64,000 nucleotides of DNA from Actinoplanes cyaneus (GTDB lineage: Bacteria; Actinomycetota; Actinomycetes; Mycobacteriales; Micromonosporaceae), in NCBI RefSeq assembly GCF_016862095.1, contig NZ_BOMH01000068.1, forward strand, positions 62,001-126,000, given 5' to 3'. Below are positions 1 to 7,664 of this stretch, piece after piece. The first letter of the stretch is position 1. Each line of letters opens with the position of its first letter. Below the pieces are notes generated by a model. It was given only the letters and a program-made list of their open reading frames with translations, was not told the DNA's origin and did no database searches. The translations under genes were made by a program, and so were the position numbers.

Positions 1-145
1 CAAGCCGCTCGGGGTGCTGTTCAGCCGGATCAAATGCATCAGCGGATCGACGATCCTGGGCAACGGGGAGATCGCGCTGATCCTCGACGTGGGACCGCTG
101 ATCGCCGACCACTCCGAGCGCGAGGTCGCCGCCCTGGGCGTCTGA
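1..145 (+). CDS. cheA: CheA chemotaxis histidine kinase, C-terminal end (partial)
   Basis: Only the last 47 codons are in the window, read in frame from base 2 to the TGA at 143-145. The peptide contains STILGNGEIALILDVGPLI, the typical end of the CheW-like regulatory domain of CheA, which docks the kinase to CheW and chemoreceptors. Function is inferred from this short segment only. A chemotaxis kinase suggests a motile life stage, as in zoospore-forming actinomycetes. The gene is cut by the window edge, not visibly broken. Confidence 0.75.
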   Translation, partial: KPLGVLFSRIKCISGSTILGNGEIALILDVGPLIADHSEREVAALGV

Positions 146-229
146 CCCAGGATTCTGAACCCGACCGTCCCGTAGTAGCGCTGTGCCGTTGCGGGCGGAA
201 CGTCCGGTCCGGAAAAGCCCGGCTCTTCT

Positions 230-306
230 GGCCGGTCCGGACCGCTCCGGCTCGTCATCGGTCTTCCTGGCGGCCGGTCCGGACCGCTCCGGCTCGTTCA
301 TCGGTC
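230..306. repeat. Two-unit 42-bp tandem repeat downstream of cheA
   Basis: A unit beginning GGCCGGTCCGGACCGCTCCG occurs at 230-263 and again at 272-306, 42 bp apart. A more degenerate third copy lies just upstream, around 200-228. It sits between the cheA stop codon and the convergent small gene at 320-538. No function is visible. Confidence 0.7.
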
Positions 307-319
307 GGCGGCGGCACGG

Positions 320-538
320 TCAGGCCGCGGCTCGCCGGAGGGCGGCCGTCGCGCCGCGGCTGCGGGCCGCCCTGCGTCTTTTGGCCAGCACTATCGGCAT
401 CTTGATGACGGCGGCGCCGATGACGACGGCGCCGTTGCAGAGCAGGCTCCACCCGAGGTCGTCGTGAGCGACGATGACCTGCGCAGACTCCCATCCGGGC
501 TGGTCGATGGGCGGGCACGGGGGCTGGTGTTCGCACAT
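320..538 (-). CDS. DUF5999-like small protein
   Basis: A 72-residue reading frame starting at the ATG at 536-538. It contains MCEHQPPCPP near the start, then AHDDLGWSLLCNG, which match the conserved Cys/Pro-rich start and GWSLLCNG core of the small actinobacterial DUF5999 family as I remember it. Family members have no known function. After the core the sequence departs from the usual acidic tail and becomes hydrophobic and then basic (KRRRAARSRG), so the gene may have a replaced 3' end or be degrading. An upstream in-frame ATG at 571 is possible but gives an unconserved extension. No strong ribosome binding site is visible. Confidence 0.55.
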   Translation of the reverse strand: MCEHQPPCPPIDQPGWESAQVIVAHDDLGWSLLCNGAVVIGAAVIKMPIVLAKRRRAARSRGATAALRRAAA

Positions 539-596
539 GCCATCAGTCTCTGGAGAATGGCGGGCGCGCACATCGAGGCCAGCCTGACTCCTCGAA

Positions 597-612
597 TACC
601 GGCTAGCCGGTA
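597..612. promoter_or_regulatory. 16-bp perfect palindrome upstream of the response regulator
   Basis: TACCGGCTAGCCGGTA reads the same on both strands and lies 25 bp before the start codon of the LuxR-type response regulator. Its 12-bp core CCGGCTAGCCGG recurs at 1657-1668, at the end of the histidine kinase gene. Two identical palindromes bracketing the two regulator genes suggest a shared operator, possibly for autoregulation (inference). Confidence 0.6.
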
Positions 613-636
613 ACAGCGTTGACCCGGGGGATGAGG

Positions 637-1290
637 ATGGACGGCTTGAGAGTGGCTCTCGCGGAGGACGACGTCCTGCTGCGCGAGGGCATCGCCAGTC
701 TGCTGGAGCGCAACGGCCTGATCGTTGTCGGTCAGGTCGGCACCGGCACCGAGCTGCTGGAGCTGGCCCGGCAGACGAAACCGGACGTGGCGGTGGTCGA
801 CGTGCGGATGCCGCCGACGCACACCACCGAAGGCCTGCAGGCGGCCCGCGAGCTGCGGCAGGAGCTGCCGGAGACCGGAATTCTGGTGCTCTCCGCGCAC
901 GCCGACGTCGAGCAGGCCACCGAGCTGCTGTCCGGCGGCCGCCGGATCGGGTACCTGTTGAAGAGCCGGGTCACCGAGGTCGCCGAGTTCCTGGCCGCGA
1001 TCGAGCGGATCGCCAGCGGTGGCTCGGTGATCGATCCCGGTCTCGTCGAGGAGCTCGTCGCGGCGCGCCGGCGCAACGACCCGCTCGCGGCGCTCAGTTC
1101 ACGCGAGCGCGAGGTGCTCGCCGAGATGGCGCAGGGACAGTCGAACGCGGGCATCGCCCGGCGCCTGTTCATCGCCGAGGGCACCGTCGAGAAACACGTG
1201 CGCAGCGTCCTGTCGAAGCTCGACCTGCCGGAGACCGAGGACCACCACCGCCGCGTCCTAGCCGTCCTGACGTTCCTCGACAATCGATAG
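637..1290 (+). CDS. NarL/LuxR-family two-component response regulator
   Basis: 217 residues. An N-terminal receiver domain has the acidic pair EDD at 10-12 and the phospho-accepting Asp in VAVVDVRMPP (about D55). A C-terminal LuxR helix-turn-helix follows (LSSREREVLAEMAQG, then IAEGTVEKHVRSVLSKLDL). It should bind DNA when phosphorylated by a NarL-type histidine kinase, most likely the one encoded at 1661-2635. The start at 637 is preferred because GGGGG lies 6 bp upstream; ATG 631 and TTG 619 are also in frame. The gene runs convergently into the receiver-only gene and overlaps it by 33 bp. Confidence 0.9.
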   Translation: MDGLRVALAEDDVLLREGIASLLERNGLIVVGQVGTGTELLELARQTKPDVAVVDVRMPPTHTTEGLQAARELRQELPETGILVLSAHADVEQATELLSGGRRIGYLLKSRVTEVAEFLAAIERIASGGSVIDPGLVEELVAARRRNDPLAALSSREREVLAEMAQGQSNAGIARRLFIAEGTVEKHVRSVLSKLDLPETEDHHRRVLAVLTFLDNR

Positions 1291-1620
1291 CATCCGGCGT
1301 ACGGCGTCAGCGGACAGTTCCGTCTTCGCCAGGAACCCGATCGCCGGGCTGGCCGCGATCAGGTCCGCGTAATCGTCCCCGGCGTGCGTCGAGATCATGA
1401 TCACCGGGGCGGTGAGCAGCCGCGCCAGGTCGAAGCCGCTCTCGCCGCCGAGCTTGATGTCGACGAGCGCCACGTCCGGGCGCACCGTCGCGGCCAGCCT
1501 GGTCGCGTCGGCCGTCCGGGAGGCGGTGCCCGCGACGACCAGGCCCTCGCGCTCCAGCAGCTCCCGGGCAGCGGCGAGGAAGTGCTGGTTGTCGTCGACG
1601 AGCAGGCAGCGCAGGATCAC
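1258..1620 (-). CDS. Receiver-only response regulator
   Basis: About 120 residues covering only a receiver domain: VDDNQ at 8-12, phospho-accepting Asp in VALVDIKLGG (about D54), and FLAKTELSAD near the end in place of the usual FLxK segment. No DNA-binding or enzymatic output domain follows, so it may act as a phosphate sink or protein-interaction partner (inference). The GTG at 1620 starts exactly at the receiver fold; a GTG at 1644 would add eight residues. It follows the histidine kinase on the same strand, so the two are probably co-transcribed. Its 3' end overlaps the LuxR-type regulator on the other strand. Confidence 0.8.
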   Translation of the reverse strand: MILRCLLVDDNQHFLAAARELLEREGLVVAGTASRTADATRLAATVRPDVALVDIKLGGESGFDLARLLTAPVIMISTHAGDDYADLIAASPAIGFLAKTELSADAVRRMLSIVEERQDG

Positions 1621-1656
1621 CTCACCAGGGTGGCAGGCCCGCACCGGGTCCGCATT

Positions 1657-1668
1657 CCGGCTAGCCGG
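1657..1668. promoter_or_regulatory. Second copy of the CCGGCTAGCCGG palindrome
   Basis: The perfect 12-bp palindrome overlaps the stop codon of the histidine kinase (1661-1663) and lies just before the receiver-only gene. It is identical to the core of the palindrome at 597-612. There is no T-tract, so a terminator is less likely than a protein-binding site or RNA hairpin. Confidence 0.5.
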
Positions 1669-2635
1669 TAGAACCCGGCAATCGGCACGTGACAGTCGTC
1701 CCCTCGCCCGCGGGACTGCGCACCTCTAACGTGCCGCCGAGCGCCTCGACCCGGTCCTTGAGCCCGACCAGGCCGGTGCCGCGGGCAGGGTCGGCGCCGC
1801 CGATGCCGTCGTCACGGACGGTCAGCGACACGGCGTCGCCGTCGGGCTCGACGGTCACCGCGACGGTCGTGGCGTCGGCGTGCTTGACGGCGTTGGTGAG
1901 CATCTCGGACACCACGTAGTACGCGCAGACCTCCACCTGTTCCGGCGGGCGTGCGTCCAGGCGTACGTCCACCTCCACCGGAAGAGGGGAGCGGCGGCCG
2001 AGCGCTCGCAGGGCGGGCCGCAGGCCGGAATCGGACAGCACCGCGGGATGGATGCCACGGGACAACTCGCGCAGCTCGTCGATCACCTCGAGCAGGTCGC
2101 CGGCAGCCGCCTGCTGATCGATCGCGGACGTGCGCAGGCGCAGCGCGAGCGCGACCAGACGCTGCTGGGCGCCGTCGTGCAGGTCCCGCTCGATCCGGCG
2201 GCGCGCCTCGTCCGCGGCCGCGACGATCCGGGCCCGTGATTTGATCAGCTCGTCGGCGAGGTCGCCGCGGGCCCGCTCCGCCTCGACCGCCCGCCGCCCG
2301 GCCGCTGTCGTGACCGCACTGACGATCACGGCCATGACCAGGAACAGGGCGAGGATCGTGAACGCGGCGTCGTTCATGTCCCGCAACGGAGGCAGGAAGA
2401 ACCAGTCGTAGGCCAGAATCGCGGCGACCCCCGCCGGCAGCGCGTACAGGATGCCGGTGGCGCGCGCGATCAGCAGCACGGCCGCCAGCAGCGCGAGCCC
2501 GAGCGGGACGTCCGGGAGATGACCGCGGGCGGCCGAGCAGACCAGCGCCGAGAACGCGAACGCGCCGGCGCCGGCCGCGAGCGACAGCCCGATCTCAGCC
2601 GGGAAGGGTATCCGTGCCACCCGGGGATTCTCCAT
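1661..2635 (-). CDS. NarL-type sensor histidine kinase with DUF4118-like membrane domain
   Basis: 324 residues. The N-terminal half has three to four hydrophobic segments (about residues 14-37, 45-78 and 91-112) resembling the DUF4118 membrane module of KdpD-like sensors. A HisKA_3 dimerisation domain follows, with the phospho-accepting His in ERDLHDGAQQRLV (H153), and then an HATPase domain with NAVKHA (N box) and DDGIGG (G1 box). The ATG at 2635 is chosen because upstream sequence is not conserved-looking. The cognate regulators are most likely the two receiver proteins encoded immediately downstream. The signal sensed is unknown. Confidence 0.9.
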   Translation of the reverse strand: MENPRVARIPFPAEIGLSLAAGAGAFAFSALVCSAARGHLPDVPLGLALLAAVLLIARATGILYALPAGVAAILAYDWFFLPPLRDMNDAAFTILALFLVMAVIVSAVTTAAGRRAVEAERARGDLADELIKSRARIVAAADEARRRIERDLHDGAQQRLVALALRLRTSAIDQQAAAGDLLEVIDELRELSRGIHPAVLSDSGLRPALRALGRRSPLPVEVDVRLDARPPEQVEVCAYYVVSEMLTNAVKHADATTVAVTVEPDGDAVSLTVRDDGIGGADPARGTGLVGLKDRVEALGGTLEVRSPAGEGTTVTCRLPGSTG

Positions 2636-2735
2636 GATCGCCGGCCGCGGAACGAGGGCCACGGACGTGACGTCGACCGCCCCGACCCGTTGACGTCGTC
2701 GCACTTCGTGTGGCGAGAGCCGAGTCCCGGGGCGC

Positions 2736-4805
2736 TCAGTGGTAGTCGAGGTGGGCGACCGAGACGACCTTGCCGGCGCGGATCGTGAGCAGGGCGGCCC
2801 ACGGGTCGAGCGCGCCGGTCATCTGTGAGAAGACGCTGCGGCTGACCTGGCACGTTCCGGCGTGCGTGGCCGGGTCCAGGCACGTCGACGGTGACTTGCG
2901 ATAGTCCAGGTACTTCAGGCCGTCCGCCACGGGCAGGGTCACCCGGAGCCCGCTGTAGACCGGCACGGTGGTCTTCGCGCATTTCGGGGACGAGGCCGCG
3001 ACGGCGTACCGCCGGCAGTAATCCTTTCCGGACAGGTACTCCGCCTGTTCGACGATGGCCAGCCGGTGATCCTCGTAGAGCATCCAGACGCCGGCGGTGA
3101 GCTGCGCGTCACCGGTGGTGAACACGGGCACCGGCGGGACGCTCGGGTCCGGCCCGGAGCGCAGCTGCGCGTCGGTGAACGTGACCTGCCCGCGGCCGCC
3201 CCGTTTCGTCTCCGTGCCGAGCATGACGCGGCCGCTGAGCAGGTTGCTCTCCGTCAGTTCGCCCTGCAGCACCGGGGCGCCGTCGATCGAGACGGTCGCG
3301 CCGCGGTCGGTGGTGACGACCAGGATCCGGTGGGGTACGCCGGCCGTGGTGGGCCGCCGCACCGTGGCGATCGGGTCGTCGGCCGCGGCGTCGGTGCTGG
3401 TCAGATGCGTCTCGTCGGGGCAGACCACGACCCGGTAGGCGTCCGCGAGGTAGTTCGGCTCGTCCTCGTCGGCCGTCGCGCGGAACCAGATCGTGGCGCA
3501 CGACGTGTCGTTGCCCAGTGTCGCGGTGACGCCGATGTTCTGGCTCGGCGGGAACACCAGGTGCGCGTACTCGCCGCACACCATCGACGAATCGGCCTTC
3601 GCCGTGACGACCAGGCCTTTCCTGATCGCGCACGCGCCGGTCGCCTCGGTCACCGGCGTGAACGCGGCATCCGTTCGCAACGGGTCGAACAGGGCGGGCC
3701 GGTCGGTTCCGGCAGCGGCCTGGCTCGGCTTCGCCGATTCGGGGGTACGGACCTCGTCCCCGCCCCGGTGATCACGTAACCCGAGCCCGGCGGCGACCCC
3801 GGCGGACGCCACGAGAGCGCCGGCCGCGATCCACGCCACGCGACGGCGCCCGCGTGTCCGTTTCTGCCCACCGGTCGGGTAGCGGCCGGACTGCTGGGCC
3901 GCCTCTGCCTCCCGCCGCAGCTCGGGTGGCAGCGGGGGAGCGCTCGGCGCGCCGGAGACCAGGAGACGGTCGAGCAGCTCGGGCGCGGTCGGCCGGTTCT
4001 CCGGGTCCTTCTCCAGCGCGGCCCCGACGAGCTCGGCGAGGTACGGCGGCAGGTCCCCGACCCGCGGCGGCTGCGTCAGGATCCGCGCGGCGGTCACCGC
4101 CGGGGTGTCACCGGCGAACGGGGTGCGGCCCGTCCCCGCGTACGTCACCACGACGCCCCACGCGAACACGTCCACCGCCGGGCTGATCAGCCGGTCGGTC
4201 TCCGGGTCGAGGCGTTCCGGGGCCATGTACGCCAGGGTGCCGATCACCTCCTCGGCGCGCGTGTGGAAGCTGGTCGGCTCCAGCGGCCGGGCGATCCCGA
4301 AGTCGATCACCTTGGGGATGCCGAGCGCGAACAGCACGTTGCGCGGCTTGAGGTCCCGGTGGATCACCCCGACGCCGTGGATGGCGGCGAGCGCCGAGGC
4401 CACCCCGACCGCGACCCCGTGCAGGCTGCCCCCGCCCAGCGGCCCGTTCTCGGCGACCACCTCGCTGAGGCTCGGGCCGTCCACGTACTCGACCACCAGG
4501 TACGGCGTCTCGTGATCCGGGTCGGCGTCGAGCACCTCGGCCGTGCAGAACGGCGGGACCTGCCGTGCGCGGTTCACCTCGCTGCGGAACCGGGCGCGGT
4601 ATTGCGGGTCATGTGCGTACTCCGGGCGGATGACCTTGACCGCGACGAGCCGTCCGTGCGGGTCCTGCCCCAGGTAGACCGCGCCCATGCCGCCCGCTCC
4701 GAGCCGGGAGAGCAGACGGTACCTCCCGATGAACTCGGGGTCGGCAGGGTGCAGGGGATCTACCACGGGGTGACAACCTACCGACCCCGGTGGCCGCGGC
4801 GTCAT
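2736..4805 (-). CDS. Membrane-anchored Ser/Thr protein kinase with extracellular sensor domain
   Basis: 689 residues. The kinase domain spans about residues 28-285, with LGAGGMG (P-loop), VAVKVI (Lys57), HRDLKPRN (catalytic Asp151), DFG at 168-170 and MAPER. A basic linker and one transmembrane helix (about 323-343) follow. The roughly 340-residue extracytoplasmic region has no PASTA repeats and ends in a Cys-containing domain. The ATG at 4805 has GGGAG five bases upstream. The kinase is a clear paralogue of the one at 20517-22613: same order, same AAQQSGRY linker and similar C-terminal Cys pattern. Ligand and substrates are unknown. Confidence 0.92.
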   Translation of the reverse strand: MTPRPPGSVGCHPVVDPLHPADPEFIGRYRLLSRLGAGGMGAVYLGQDPHGRLVAVKVIRPEYAHDPQYRARFRSEVNRARQVPPFCTAEVLDADPDHETPYLVVEYVDGPSLSEVVAENGPLGGGSLHGVAVGVASALAAIHGVGVIHRDLKPRNVLFALGIPKVIDFGIARPLEPTSFHTRAEEVIGTLAYMAPERLDPETDRLISPAVDVFAWGVVVTYAGTGRTPFAGDTPAVTAARILTQPPRVGDLPPYLAELVGAALEKDPENRPTAPELLDRLLVSGAPSAPPLPPELRREAEAAQQSGRYPTGGQKRTRGRRRVAWIAAGALVASAGVAAGLGLRDHRGGDEVRTPESAKPSQAAAGTDRPALFDPLRTDAAFTPVTEATGACAIRKGLVVTAKADSSMVCGEYAHLVFPPSQNIGVTATLGNDTSCATIWFRATADEDEPNYLADAYRVVVCPDETHLTSTDAAADDPIATVRRPTTAGVPHRILVVTTDRGATVSIDGAPVLQGELTESNLLSGRVMLGTETKRGGRGQVTFTDAQLRSGPDPSVPPVPVFTTGDAQLTAGVWMLYEDHRLAIVEQAEYLSGKDYCRRYAVAASSPKCAKTTVPVYSGLRVTLPVADGLKYLDYRKSPSTCLDPATHAGTCQVSRSVFSQMTGALDPWAALLTIRAGKVVSVAHLDYH

Positions 4806-4823
4806 CCGGCTCCCGCTGCACTT

Positions 4824-4885
4824 TCAACTGGTTGGTTGACAGGGGCCAGCGGTGCTTGTACGTTGAGTTTCAACTACAAAGTTGA
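4824..4885 (+). promoter_or_regulatory. Promoter with two TCAAC-N6-GTTGA operators
   Basis: TTGACA (4836-4841) and TACGTT (4859-4864) are separated by 17 bp, a good sigma-70-type promoter for the gene at 4900. TCAAC-N6-GTTGA occurs at 4824-4839, overlapping the -35 box, and at 4870-4885, just past the -10 box; the second copy extends to seven-base arms (TTTCAAC/GTTGAAA, 4868-4887). Their centres are 46 bp apart. This arrangement suggests repression by a dimeric regulator not encoded next door. The same DNA also lies upstream of the divergent kinase. Confidence 0.75.
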
Positions 4886-4899
4886 AAGAGGGGTTCCGG

Positions 4900-5469
4900 A
4901 TGACACTGTCCGACCAGCCTGCCGAGCGGCACCGGCAGATCAGCGGGGGCTTCACCGAGCGGGTCCGGGGCGCCTCGGCGTGGGACGCGCCGGCGCCGGT
5001 TCCCGGGTGGGCCGCGCGTGATGTGGTGCGGCACCTGGTCGAGTGGCTCCCGGCGTTCCTGGCCTCGGGCTCCGACGTCCGGCTCCCCGCCGGGCCATCG
5101 GTGGACGCCGACCCGGTCGCCGCGTGGCAGGCGCACAACGACGCGGTCCAGGCCCTGCTCGACGACCCGGCCACCGCCGCGCGGCGGCTGTCCAATCCGC
5201 ACATCGGTGAGGTGCCGCTGGATCGGGCGATCGACCAGTTCTACACGTCCGACGTGTTCATGCACACCTGGGACCTGGCCCGGGCCACCGGTCAGGACGA
5301 ACGTCTCGACCAGGAGTTCTGCGCCCAGCTGCTGGCCGGGATGGAGCCGATGGAGGAGATCATCCGCTCGTCCGGGCAGTATGGTCCTCGCGTGCCGGTC
5401 AAGGACAACGCCGACGTGCAGACCCGCCTGCTCGGCTTCATCGGCCGCGACCCGGACTGGACCGCCTGA
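4900..5469 (+). CDS. Maleylpyruvate isomerase/DinB-fold, mycothiol-dependent-type enzyme
   Basis: 189 residues. The N-terminal segment PGWAARDVVRHLVEW and the later QFYTSDVFMHTWDLARATGQ are the hallmark blocks of the actinobacterial TIGR03086/maleylpyruvate isomerase-like family. These adopt a DinB four-helix fold and often bind a divalent metal, and some use mycothiol. The exact reaction cannot be predicted. The ATG at 4900 has AAAGAGGGG upstream; the earlier TTG at 4882 lies inside an operator and is unlikely. The gene stands alone, divergent from the Ser/Thr kinase, under an apparently tightly controlled promoter. Confidence 0.8.
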   Translation: MTLSDQPAERHRQISGGFTERVRGASAWDAPAPVPGWAARDVVRHLVEWLPAFLASGSDVRLPAGPSVDADPVAAWQAHNDAVQALLDDPATAARRLSNPHIGEVPLDRAIDQFYTSDVFMHTWDLARATGQDERLDQEFCAQLLAGMEPMEEIIRSSGQYGPRVPVKDNADVQTRLLGFIGRDPDWTA

Positions 5470-5533
5470 CCAACGCCCCAGCTCAGCGCCGCGATCCCCG
5501 GCCCGGTACAGGTTCGTCGCGCGGCCGGGCGTC

Positions 5534-5590
5534 CCGGCTGGTGCTCATGGTCGTTATTCGGCCCGGATAACGACCATGAGCACCAGCCGG
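5534..5590. repeat. Dispersed hairpin repeat, copy 1 (24-bp arms, 9-nt loop)
   Basis: A perfect inverted repeat: 24-nt left arm 5534-5557, loop 5558-5566, right arm 5567-5590. The left arm begins CCGGCTGGTGCTCATGG and ends GTCGTTAT. A second copy with the same arm and loop lengths is at 18893-18949, and two imperfect relatives are at 5669-5722 and 5731-5781. No transposase or T-tract is adjacent. Confidence 0.9.
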
Positions 5591-5668
5591 CCAACCGTGC
5601 GTCGCGTTGCGACCCGGTGCTGCGCGAGGCCCGGCGTGGTCCGCCTCCGGCACGCGGCCGCAGCACCT

Positions 5669-5722
5669 CGGCTGGTGCTCACGGTTGGAAAACAGCCTGA
5701 ACGCAGCCGTGAGTGCCAGCCG
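5669..5722. repeat. Dispersed hairpin repeat, copy 2 (imperfect)
   Basis: Left arm CGGCTGGTGCTCACGG (from 5669) pairs with GCCGTGAGTGCCAGCCG (5706-5722) at about 15 of 17 positions, with a 20-nt intervening segment. It shares the GGCTGGTGCTCA-CGG core with the perfect copies but has lost the inner GTCGTTAT part. Confidence 0.75.
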
Positions 5723-5730
5723 CGGTGGGT

Positions 5731-5781
5731 GGGCTGGTGGTCACGGTTGTGATGGGGCTCGATAGCAACCGTGAGTGCCGG
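5731..5781. repeat. Dispersed hairpin repeat, copy 3 (degenerate)
   Basis: GGCTGGTGGTCACGGTTG (5732-5749) faces GCAACCGTGAGTGCCGG (5765-5781). The TCACGGTTG/CAACCGTGA portion pairs well and the outer part is mismatched. The three copies fill most of the 363-bp gap between the genes at 4900-5469 and 5833-6777. I see no gene in that gap. Confidence 0.65.
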
Positions 5782-5832
5782 TTGCTCGGGGGCTGGGACG
5801 ACCGCGCGAGCCGGCGGGCGTGGGCGGCCCGG

Positions 5833-6777
5833 TCAGGTGGCGGCGCGGTGGGCGGGGCCGTGGGCCTCGACGCAGTGCGGCTCGCCGGAATGGCCGGGCA
5901 GGTCGTCGCTGTGGTCCACCTGCAACGTCGTGTGGCCGATGTCGTGCCGGTGCCGCAGCAGATGCTCGAGATCGGCCCGGGTGGCGTGGCAGTCGGCGTG
6001 GTCGGCGACGATCACGTGCGCGGATAGCGCCGTCTGACCGGAGGTGATCTGCCAGACGTGCAGATCGTGGATCTCGGTCACCGCGGGGACGGCGGCCAGC
6101 TCCGCCCCGATCGCGTCGACGTCGACGCCGGCCGGGGCGGCTTCGAGCAGGATGCGGCCGGGGTCGCGGACCAGGCGGACCCCGGCCACGACCATGAGCA
6201 CCACCACGATCAGCGAGGCGATCGCGTCGGCGCGGGCGAAGCCGGTGACCACCATGACCACGCCGGCGATCAGCGTGGCGACGAACGCGAACAGGTCGTT
6301 GAGGATGTGCTGGAACGCCCCTTCGACGTTGAGGCTGGTCCGGTTCGCCCGGGACATGCACCACGCGGCGCCGAGGTTGACCACGACACCGGCCGCGGCC
6401 GTCGCGACGACCAGGCCGCCGGCGACCTCGGGCGGGTCGAGCAGGCGGCGGACCGCCTCATACCCCAGCCATCCGCCGAGCAGCAGCAACGACAACCCGT
6501 TGGCCTGGGCGGAGAGGATTTCCGCGCGCTTGAGCCCGTACGTGTAGCCGCCCTGCGGCGGCCGCGCGGCCAGGCGCATCGCGATCAGGGCGAGGACGAT
6601 CGCGGCCGCGTCGGTCAGCATGTGCGCGGCGTCGGAGAGCAGGGCCAGCGACCGGGCGACGACGCCGACGACGACCTCACCGGCCATGAACGTGGTGATC
6701 AGCGCGAGCGCGGCGACGAGCCAGCGCCTGTCCGCACCGGCGCTCACGCCGTGGTGATGGTCGTGCTCGTGCCCCAT
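5833..6777 (-). CDS. Cation diffusion facilitator (CzcD/ZitB-type) metal exporter
   Basis: 314 residues. A His-rich start (MGHEHDHHHG) precedes six predicted membrane helices between about residues 17 and 200. The metal-site motifs are SLALLSDAAHMLTDA in helix 2 (HxxxD) and HILNDLFAF in helix 5. A cytosolic C-terminal domain contains HDLHVWQI and several His residues. These features are typical of CDF proteins that export Zn(II), or sometimes Co/Cd, using the proton gradient. The ATG at 6777 has AAAGGGGCC upstream. It is monocistronic and no metal regulator is adjacent. Confidence 0.93.
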   Translation of the reverse strand: MGHEHDHHHGVSAGADRRWLVAALALITTFMAGEVVVGVVARSLALLSDAAHMLTDAAAIVLALIAMRLAARPPQGGYTYGLKRAEILSAQANGLSLLLLGGWLGYEAVRRLLDPPEVAGGLVVATAAAGVVVNLGAAWCMSRANRTSLNVEGAFQHILNDLFAFVATLIAGVVMVVTGFARADAIASLIVVVLMVVAGVRLVRDPGRILLEAAPAGVDVDAIGAELAAVPAVTEIHDLHVWQITSGQTALSAHVIVADHADCHATRADLEHLLRHRHDIGHTTLQVDHSDDLPGHSGEPHCVEAHGPAHRAAT

Positions 6778-6991
6778 CGGCTCGGCCCCTTTCCCGCGCA
6801 CCAACTGTAAGCCGCCCGCCCCGGGCGACGCGGTGCCCGCCCAGCGCCGGGAACAGCTCGCCGGAGTCGCAGCGACAAGGCACAGGAACCGGGCGCCGAC
6901 CACGCGCTCGTCCTGACGCCGGCTTTCCGACCCCGGTCAACCCCATGTGCCCGTACGGCCGAAAGCCCTGCTCCCTGCTCGGAAACGCACG

Positions 6992-7564
6992 TCACTTCCC
7001 GGTGGTGAGCAGCGCGACCAGGCTGTCGGCCAGCTGATCGTCGAAGGGCCCGGGCACCGCCAGCAACCGGTACCACAGCACGCCGTAGACGACGTCGGCC
7101 ACCACGTCCGCGGTGAGGCCCGGCGGCAGGTCGCCACGGTCGCGCGCCCGATCGACCAGCGTCGCCAGCGCGGCGCGGCGGCGCTGGAGGAACTCCTCGC
7201 GGAAGCGCTCGCCGAAGACCGGGTCGAGCTGAGCCTCGACCATCAGCGCGCGCAGCAGCTCCCCGATCTGTGGAGCGCGCGCGAGCGTGTAGCTGTCGTT
7301 GAGCATCTTCCGCAGGTCAGCGGCCCAGCTGCCCTCGTCGGGCATCGGGATGTAGACGTCGGCCTTGCGCGCGAGCGCCTCCATCAGGACGTCGCCCTTG
7401 GACGGCCAGCCGCGGTAGATCGTCTGTTTCCCGACGCCGGCGCGCTGCGCGATCTTCTCGATGGAGGCCGCCGCGTAGCCCTGCTCGACGACGAGTTGCG
7501 TGGCCGCGAGCAGGATCGCGTCCCGGCTCTCCTGGCTGCGGGGCCGGCCCGTCCTGCGCTCCAT
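6992..7564 (-). CDS. TetR/AcrR-family repressor, divergent from an SDR gene
   Basis: 190 residues. The N-terminal TetR helix-turn-helix (about residues 10-56) reads AILLAATQLVVEQGYAAASI then AGVGKQTIYRGWPSKGDVL. The C-terminal ligand domain resembles the TetR_C_11-type set. The ATG at 7564 lies just inside an intergenic inverted repeat shared with the SDR gene at 7665. It likely represses itself and that gene, released by an unknown small molecule, a common arrangement for divergent TetR pairs (inference). Confidence 0.92.
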   Translation of the reverse strand: MERRTGRPRSQESRDAILLAATQLVVEQGYAAASIEKIAQRAGVGKQTIYRGWPSKGDVLMEALARKADVYIPMPDEGSWAADLRKMLNDSYTLARAPQIGELLRALMVEAQLDPVFGERFREEFLQRRRAALATLVDRARDRGDLPPGLTADVVADVVYGVLWYRLLAVPGPFDDQLADSLVALLTTGK

Positions 7565-7590
7565 GCCGATGATCGTAACGCACTTTCGAT

Positions 7591-7647
7591 ACGAGACGGT
7601 GCGGTTCGGAAGTGTGTTAGCCTCACTTACGAACCGCACCGTCTCGT
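7591..7647. promoter_or_regulatory. 18-bp inverted repeat operator between tetR and SDR
   Basis: ACGAGACGGTGCGGTTCG at 7591-7608 is repeated perfectly in inverted orientation at 7630-7647, with a 21-bp spacer. The pair occupies the centre of the 100-bp intergenic region and so should cover both divergent promoters. It is the obvious binding site for the adjacent TetR protein. Confidence 0.8.
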
Positions 7648-7664
7648 TTGTCAGGAGCATCGTC

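Noticed and set aside
5470-5832. Possible mobile element at the hairpin cluster
   Set aside because: No transposase, target-site duplication or boundary is visible. The hairpins are listed as repeats, with a non-autonomous element left open as a possibility.
7500-7664. Upstream extension of the SDR gene into the tetR coding region
   Set aside because: The extension would overlap the divergent TetR gene and the operator. ATG 7665 has a clear AGGAG and begins the dinucleotide motif.
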